64,000 nt of DNA, from assembly GCA_035566015.1 (NCBI GenBank), contig DATMRS010000002.1, forward strand, positions 124,001 to 188,000, in the 5' to 3' direction. This document shows, piece by piece, positions 59,706-64,000 of the stretch. The translations under genes were made by a program, and so were the position numbers. Positions within the stretch are counted from its first letter, which is position 1. Each line of letters begins with the position of its first letter. The DNA is from DATMRS01 sp035566015 (GTDB lineage: Bacteria; Pseudomonadota; Alphaproteobacteria; Sphingomonadales; Sphingomonadaceae). Under the pieces are notes generated by a model. It ran no database searches, was not told the DNA's origin, and worked only from the letters and a program-made list of their open reading frames with translations.

Positions 59706-61004
59706 TCAGAAGCGGAACTGGCCGAAGAGGCCGAATTCGCTGTACGTGCCGTCGATCGATCCGCCGATATTGCCGTTCGACGTGGACAGGATGCCGTTGT
59801 CGGCCTTGTCACGCTTGTAGACCAGCGCGAGGTCCACAATCTTCGCTGGGCTATATTGGATGCCGACGTTGTAATAGTGATCCTTGAAGTCGGACACGGT
59901 ATCCTTCCTCGGCTTCACCCAGTCATAGCGGCCGAAAATGCTCCATTTGGGTAGCGGCGAGACCGATCCGAACACCGAATAGCCCTCGGCCTTGTCCTCG
60001 ACGACCGACGTGACCTGCGTCCAGTTTTTCGCGGAGAAATATTCCCCGCCCACGGTGAATAGCTTGGTCTTGTAGGCGATGAGGGCGTTGAGGCGATTCG
60101 CACGGTGATGCGTGATCGCGTCCTGCTGGTCCTTGCCGAGCTTGCCGGTATAACCACCGACGCCGACGTTGAAGCCCTTATAAGCCACCGAGATGCGGCC
60201 TTCGAGGTCGATCGTCTTGGTGAACTTCGGATCGCGATAGCCCGCGCCGTCGATCGCCGACACCTGATAGCTGACTAGCCCGTCGGCGAATTCGCCCATC
60301 ACGTGCACGCCCCAGTCGGCCGAGGTGCCGAACTTGGTGCGGTCAGCCAGCGTGTTTTCGATATGCCGATAACCATACAGTCCTTCGGCATAGGGAATCC
60401 ACGGCAGGTCGGCGGCGCCGAGGCGAATCACCAGCGCCTTATCGAGCTTCGCCTGCAAATAAGCCTTTTTCACGTAGAGGCCCTTGCCGATCGTCGAGCC
60501 GTTGGTGCCGACCACGCTGTCGATGTCGGTGGTGATGTTGCCCGAGAAGACGTCGTTGAACTTGTGATCGACACCCAGATAGAAGCGTTTGATCAGGAAA
60601 CCGCCATCATGCTCCGTCTCCTGGCCGTTCACCTCGCGCTTGACCGAGCTGACGTTGAAATACATCCGGCCGCTGATGCTGGTGTCGTCGAACCATTTCG
60701 GTTTGTCCTTGGGTGCCCTCGCCATGGCGGTCTGCACCTGATCGGGAATCTGCTGGACCTGCGCCTGCGCTGCCTGGGCTTGTTGGGCGGCGGCTTCGGC
60801 CTGCGCGCGGGTTTCACGCTGGGCGGCGTCCTGCGCGTCCAGACGGGCGCGGAGCGATTCGATCTCGGCGCGCAGCGTGCCGATTTCCCGCTGTGAGGCG
60901 GCTGACGCCTTCGGCGTCATCTGAGCGGCGGCCGGCGTGGCCGCGATGGTGAGGGCAAGCGCCCCCATGCCCGCTCCCGCGAGCAGGGAAATAGTATGAT
61001 GCAT
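59706..61004 (-). CDS. Outer-membrane porin of OprO/OprP type
   Basis: 432 aa. Signal peptide (1-27, ending AAAQ), then a coiled-coil segment (about 33-95, IGTLRAEIESLRARLDA and Ala/Gln-rich repeats) and a phosphate-selective porin O/P barrel (WFDDTSISGRMYFNVSSV, RFYLGVDHKFNDVFSG, YVKKAYLQAKLD) ending in GLFGQFRF, the terminal aromatic needed for BAM insertion. It sits divergently beside pstSCA with a Pho-box-like site upstream, which supports a phosphate-uptake role. Confidence 0.9.
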   Translation of the reverse strand: MHHTISLLAGAGMGALALTIAATPAAAQMTPKASAASQREIGTLRAEIESLRARLDAQDAAQRETRAQAEAAAQQAQAAQAQVQQIPDQVQTAMARAPKDKPKWFDDTSISGRMYFNVSSVKREVNGQETEHDGGFLIKRFYLGVDHKFNDVFSGNITTDIDSVVGTNGSTIGKGLYVKKAYLQAKLDKALVIRLGAADLPWIPYAEGLYGYRHIENTLADRTKFGTSADWGVHVMGEFADGLVSYQVSAIDGAGYRDPKFTKTIDLEGRISVAYKGFNVGVGGYTGKLGKDQQDAITHHRANRLNALIAYKTKLFTVGGEYFSAKNWTQVTSVVEDKAEGYSVFGSVSPLPKWSIFGRYDWVKPRKDTVSDFKDHYYNVGIQYSPAKIVDLALVYKRDKADNGILSTSNGNIGGSIDGTYSEFGLFGQFRF

Positions 61005-61067
61005 TGATGAACCCCTATAAGGCCCGGCTCATTCACCGCCGGGACGCGGGCCTGTTAGCCATCGATT

Positions 61068-61085
61068 ATGACAGATTGATGTAAT
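61068..61085 (-). promoter_or_regulatory. Pho-box-like site facing the porin gene
   Basis: On the minus strand: a degenerate half ATTACAT, four bases, then a perfect CTGTCAT half site, an 11-bp repeat period as in PhoB boxes. It lies 64 bp upstream of the porin start. Confidence 0.6.
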
Positions 61086-61150
61086 CGCTGATTAGATCGT
61101 ATAATCATCCTATTTGTATTGCTGAATTATACTCACGCTCGATATCTATA

Positions 61151-61170
61151 CTTGTCACGATTATGTAACA
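61151..61170 (+). promoter_or_regulatory. Pho-box-like site facing pstS
   Basis: TGTCA (61153-61157) and TGTAA (61164-61168) are direct half-site repeats 11 bp apart, within a locally AT-rich intergenic region. It lies about 64 bp upstream of pstS, symmetrical with the porin site. PhoB control is inferred from the site and the genes. Confidence 0.55.
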
Positions 61171-61233
61171 GAGCCCTCCTAGGGGGTGGTTTCTGCCGGG
61201 GGACAGACATATCCGGCATCCGGAGACTCGCAT

Positions 61234-62271
61234 ATGTTCAAGAAGATGACGGTCGCGCTCGGCGCGGCCATGGTCCTCGTCCAGGGGGCACAGGCGGCGG
61301 ATATTTCGGGGGCGGGTGCAACCTTCCCCGCGCCGATCTATGCGAAATGGGCCGAGGCGTATCGCGCCCAGACGGGTATCGGTCTTAATTATCAGGCGAT
61401 CGGCTCAGGTGGCGGCATCAAGCAGATCAAGGCGAAAACGGTTGCGTTCGGCGCGTCGGACAAGCCGTTGAAGCCTGCCGAACTCAATGAGGCGGGTCTG
61501 TATCAGTTTCCCACGGTGATGGGCGGCGTCGTACCGGTCATGAACCTGCCTGGTGTGAAGCCCGGCCAGGTGCACCTGACGGGCGCGGTGCTCGCCGACA
61601 TTTATCTCGGCCGCGTCAATAAGTGGAATGCGCCGCAGATCGCCGCGCTGAACAAGGGTGTGCGGCTGCCCAACCTGCCCATCACCGTCGTTCACCGGTC
61701 GGACGGGTCGGGCACGTCTTTCCTCTTCACCTCTTATCTGTCGATGAAAAATCCGCTCTGGGCGAAGCAGGTGGGCGCGAGCGACTCAGTGCAGTGGCCG
61801 ACGGGCATCGGTGGCAAGGGCAATGACGGCGTCGCCGCGATGGTACGCCAGACGGTCGGCTCGATCGGCTATGTCGAATATGCGTATGCCAAGCAGAACG
61901 GGTCGACCTTCGCGCTGCTCCAGAACAAGGCGGGCAAGTTCCCGGCGCCGACGGCGGCCAATTTCGCGGCGGCCGCGGCGGGCGCGAAATGGGCCGCAGC
62001 GCCCGGCAACTATATCCTGCTGCTCGATCAGCCCGGTGCGAACGCCTGGCCGATCACCGGCGCCACCTTCATCCTGCTCCACAAGAATCAGGCCGATGCC
62101 GCCAGCGGCGCCAGCGTGCTGAAATTCTTCGACTGGGCATACAAGAATGGCGACAAGCAGGCTGTCGCGCTCGATTATGTGCCGATGCCCGCCGGGGTGA
62201 AGGCGCTGGTCCGCAAGCAGTGGGCCGCATCGATCAAGGCAGGCGGCAAGCCCGTCTACGTCGCGCGCTGA
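61234..62271 (+). CDS. pstS: Phosphate ABC transporter substrate-binding protein
   Basis: 345 aa. Signal peptide (1-21, ending AQAA) followed by DISGAGATFPAPIYAKWAEAY, IGSGGGIKQI, VHRSDGSGTSFLFTSYL and GSIGYVEYAYA, the conserved phosphate-binding loops of PstS. It captures inorganic phosphate in the periplasm and delivers it to PstC/PstA. SD CGGAGA precedes ATG 61234. The gene is followed by pstC after 70 bp. Confidence 0.95.
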   Translation: MFKKMTVALGAAMVLVQGAQAADISGAGATFPAPIYAKWAEAYRAQTGIGLNYQAIGSGGGIKQIKAKTVAFGASDKPLKPAELNEAGLYQFPTVMGGVVPVMNLPGVKPGQVHLTGAVLADIYLGRVNKWNAPQIAALNKGVRLPNLPITVVHRSDGSGTSFLFTSYLSMKNPLWAKQVGASDSVQWPTGIGGKGNDGVAAMVRQTVGSIGYVEYAYAKQNGSTFALLQNKAGKFPAPTAANFAAAAAGAKWAAAPGNYILLLDQPGANAWPITGATFILLHKNQADAASGASVLKFFDWAYKNGDKQAVALDYVPMPAGVKALVRKQWAASIKAGGKPVYVAR

Positions 62272-62341
62272 TAGCCCGCGCATATCCGAAGGACCGGCAG
62301 GGCGCCCCATGCGGGCGGCCTGCCGGCAACGGGTGGACCTG

Positions 62342-63292
62342 ATGACGAGCTATGTCCAAGTGAAAGCATTGAAGCCGGTACAAGGCAGGGCCGGCGAGAC
62401 AATCTTCCGCACTCTCTGCCTTGCTTCGGCGACATTGCTGCTCGCTGCCCTGGCCGGGGTGGTGATCTCGCTCGCGATCGGTGGCTGGCCGGCCTTCCGC
62501 ACCTTCGGCTTCGGCTTTCTTATGTCGAGCGAGTGGAACCCGGTGACAGAGGTTTACGGCGCGGCGGGGCCGATCGTCGGTACGCTGATCACCTCTTTCC
62601 TCGCGCTCGCCTTCGCCCTGCCATTGGCGATGGGAGTCGCGGTTTTCCTTACAGAATTCTGCCCGCGTGCGTTCGCGCGTCCGATCGCGATCGCGGTTGA
62701 ACTGCTCGCCGGCATTCCTTCGATCGTCTACGGCATGTGGGGCCTGTTCGTGCTCGCCCCCTGGTTCGCCACGCATGTTCAGCTCCCATTACTGATGAGC
62801 GCGGAGTCGGGATCGTGGCAGGACAAGCTGTTCGCGGGCGTGCCCAACGGGGCGAATATCTTCACCGCCTCGGTGATCCTGGCGACCATGATCCTGCCCT
62901 ACATGGCGGCTGTGTTCCGCGAATTGTTCCTGACGGTGCCGCCGCAGGTGCGCGAGGCTGCCTATGGGCTCGGCTGCACCTCGTTCGAAGCGGTACGCGC
63001 CGTGATCGTGCCCTATGTCCGCAAGGGGCTGGCCGGGGTCATCATGCTCGGCCTTGGCCGCGCATTGGGCGAGACGATGGCGGTGACGTTCATCATCGGC
63101 AACGCGCATGGTTTCCCCGATTCGCTCTTCTCGTCAGGATCGACGATTGCCTCAACGATCGCGAACGAATTCACCGAGGCGACGGGCGAGATGCACACGG
63201 CCGCGCTGATCGCGCTCGGCCTCGTCCTCTTCCTCATCACTTTCGGGGTGCTCGCTATCGCGCGGCTCCTGCTCGGGAGGCAAAGACCATGA
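62342..63292 (+). CDS. pstC: Phosphate ABC transporter permease PstC
   Basis: 316 aa with six helices. It contains SSEWNPVTEVYGAAGPIVGT, LAGIPSIVYGMWGLFVLAP and the cytoplasmic EAA-like loop AAYGLGCTSFEAVRAVIVP. A frame extension to 62309 is possible; 62342 is chosen because the protein then begins close to the first helix. Its stop overlaps the pstA start (ATGA at 63289-63292). Confidence 0.95.
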   Translation: MTSYVQVKALKPVQGRAGETIFRTLCLASATLLLAALAGVVISLAIGGWPAFRTFGFGFLMSSEWNPVTEVYGAAGPIVGTLITSFLALAFALPLAMGVAVFLTEFCPRAFARPIAIAVELLAGIPSIVYGMWGLFVLAPWFATHVQLPLLMSAESGSWQDKLFAGVPNGANIFTASVILATMILPYMAAVFRELFLTVPPQVREAAYGLGCTSFEAVRAVIVPYVRKGLAGVIMLGLGRALGETMAVTFIIGNAHGFPDSLFSSGSTIASTIANEFTEATGEMHTAALIALGLVLFLITFGVLAIARLLLGRQRP

Positions 63293-64000
63293 GCGCACGC
63301 GCGGCCAGACGGCGCGCCGTCAACCTGCTGTTCGTCGCCGGCTGCGGCATAGCCACACTCGTAGCGCTGGCGGCGCTGGCGATGATCCTCTGGTCGCTTG
63401 TGACGCAGGGGATCGGCGGGATCGACCTCAAGATTTTCACGATGACGCAGCCGGCGCCGGGATCGGTCGGCGGCCTTGCCAACGCGATCATGGGGTCCTT
63501 GCTGATGTGTGCGGGCGCGATGCTGATCGCGGTGGTGATCGGCATCCTTGCCGGCACCTGGCTCGCCGAATATGGCGGGGACACTGCCTACGGGCAGGTC
63601 GTTCGCTTCCTGAATGACGTGCTGCTCTCGGCGCCGTCGATCCTCGTCGGGCTGTTCGTCTATGAGTTGCTGGTGCGGCCATTCCACGGCTTTTCGGGCT
63701 ATGCCGGCGCGGTGGCGCTGGCATTGCTCGCAATGCCGATCGTGACACGAACGACGGAGGATATATTACGGCTCCAGCCGCATAGCCTGCGCGAAGCGGG
63801 CATGGCGCTCGGCGCATCGCGCGCCTTCGTTATCCGCCGGGTTATCTGGCGCGCGGCAGGGGCGGGGCTGTTGACCGGCGTGCTGCTGGGTTTCGCGCGG
63901 ATCAGCGGGGAGACGGCGCCCTTGCTCTTCACCTCGCTCGGCAACCAGTTCTTCAGCATGGATATGTCGCAGCCGATGGCGAGCCTGCCGACTACCATCT
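63289..64000 (+). CDS. pstA: Phosphate ABC transporter permease PstA, cut by window end
   Basis: First 237 residues. Helices near residues 15-40 and 70-95 precede GTWLAEYGG, LSAPSILVGLFVYEL and the cytoplasmic loop REAGMALGASRAFVIRRVIW (EAA motif). ISGETAPLLFTSLGNQFF is the PstA C-terminal signature. The remaining C-terminal residues, and presumably pstB and phoU, lie beyond the window. Translationally coupled to pstC. Confidence 0.93.
   Translation, partial: MSARAARRRAVNLLFVAGCGIATLVALAALAMILWSLVTQGIGGIDLKIFTMTQPAPGSVGGLANAIMGSLLMCAGAMLIAVVIGILAGTWLAEYGGDTAYGQVVRFLNDVLLSAPSILVGLFVYELLVRPFHGFSGYAGAVALALLAMPIVTRTTEDILRLQPHSLREAGMALGASRAFVIRRVIWRAAGAGLLTGVLLGFARISGETAPLLFTSLGNQFFSMDMSQPMASLPTTI

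Overview
The window is high-GC, densely packed chromosomal DNA from an alphaproteobacterium, almost certainly a sphingomonad (order Sphingomonadales). This rests on protein style and gene order: rne-amiC-mrcA-prfB, hom-glpX-recJ, a DUF2794 gene behind an EpsC-type serine acetyltransferase, an RNase E with a C-terminal GWW tail, and many TonB-dependent receptors. Start codons were chosen by eye from Shine-Dalgarno (SD) sequences and family starts. No alignment or database search was run.

Region by region. 1-15.5 kb is mostly housekeeping: a cut-off RBBP9-type hydrolase, tlyA, tspO, ubiK, a YbjN protein, proC, a SleB-type cell-wall hydrolase, an AI-2E family permease, tRNA-Asp, an LplT-like transporter, pgsA, moaD-moaE, a fasciclin protein, the divergent oxyR / ahpC-ahpD peroxide module, epsC, DUF2794, an MscS channel, a CinA-family amidase and several small proteins. 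15.6-19.5 kb is a FecI-FecR-TonB receptor signalling set. 19.7-24.3 kb is a tightly coupled five-gene surface-glycan operon (DUF2334 deacetylase-fold protein, GT4, polytopic membrane protein, DUF2141 protein, GT4). It is followed by a convergent TonB siderophore receptor, a GST and an orphan CpaF ATPase. 29.3-33.3 kb is an accessory catabolic cluster: a Rieske oxygenase, two SDRs, an NAD(P)-binding protein and an ABM-domain protein. Its divergent promoter region carries two near-identical palindromic operators. 33.4-39.4 kb is a complete Mrp Na+/H+ antiporter operon with fused A-B subunits.

39.4-43.6 kb looks like an accessory insertion next to tRNA-Glu. It holds a three-gene unit (NPPY-type methyltransferase, haem-oxygenase-like di-iron oxidase, dicarboxylate/amino-acid symporter) beside truncated retropepsin and RHS fragments. 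I consider this unit the best candidate for an undescribed system. 43.6-59.5 kb returns to core genes (recJ, glpX, hom, hemerythrin, DsbA-like, BepA-like, rne, amiC, mrcA, prfB, a lipoprotein-type methyltransferase). 59.5-64 kb holds REP-like hairpins and then a phosphate-starvation locus: a porin divergent from pstS-pstC-pstA, with a Pho-box-like site facing each direction. pstA is cut by the window end.
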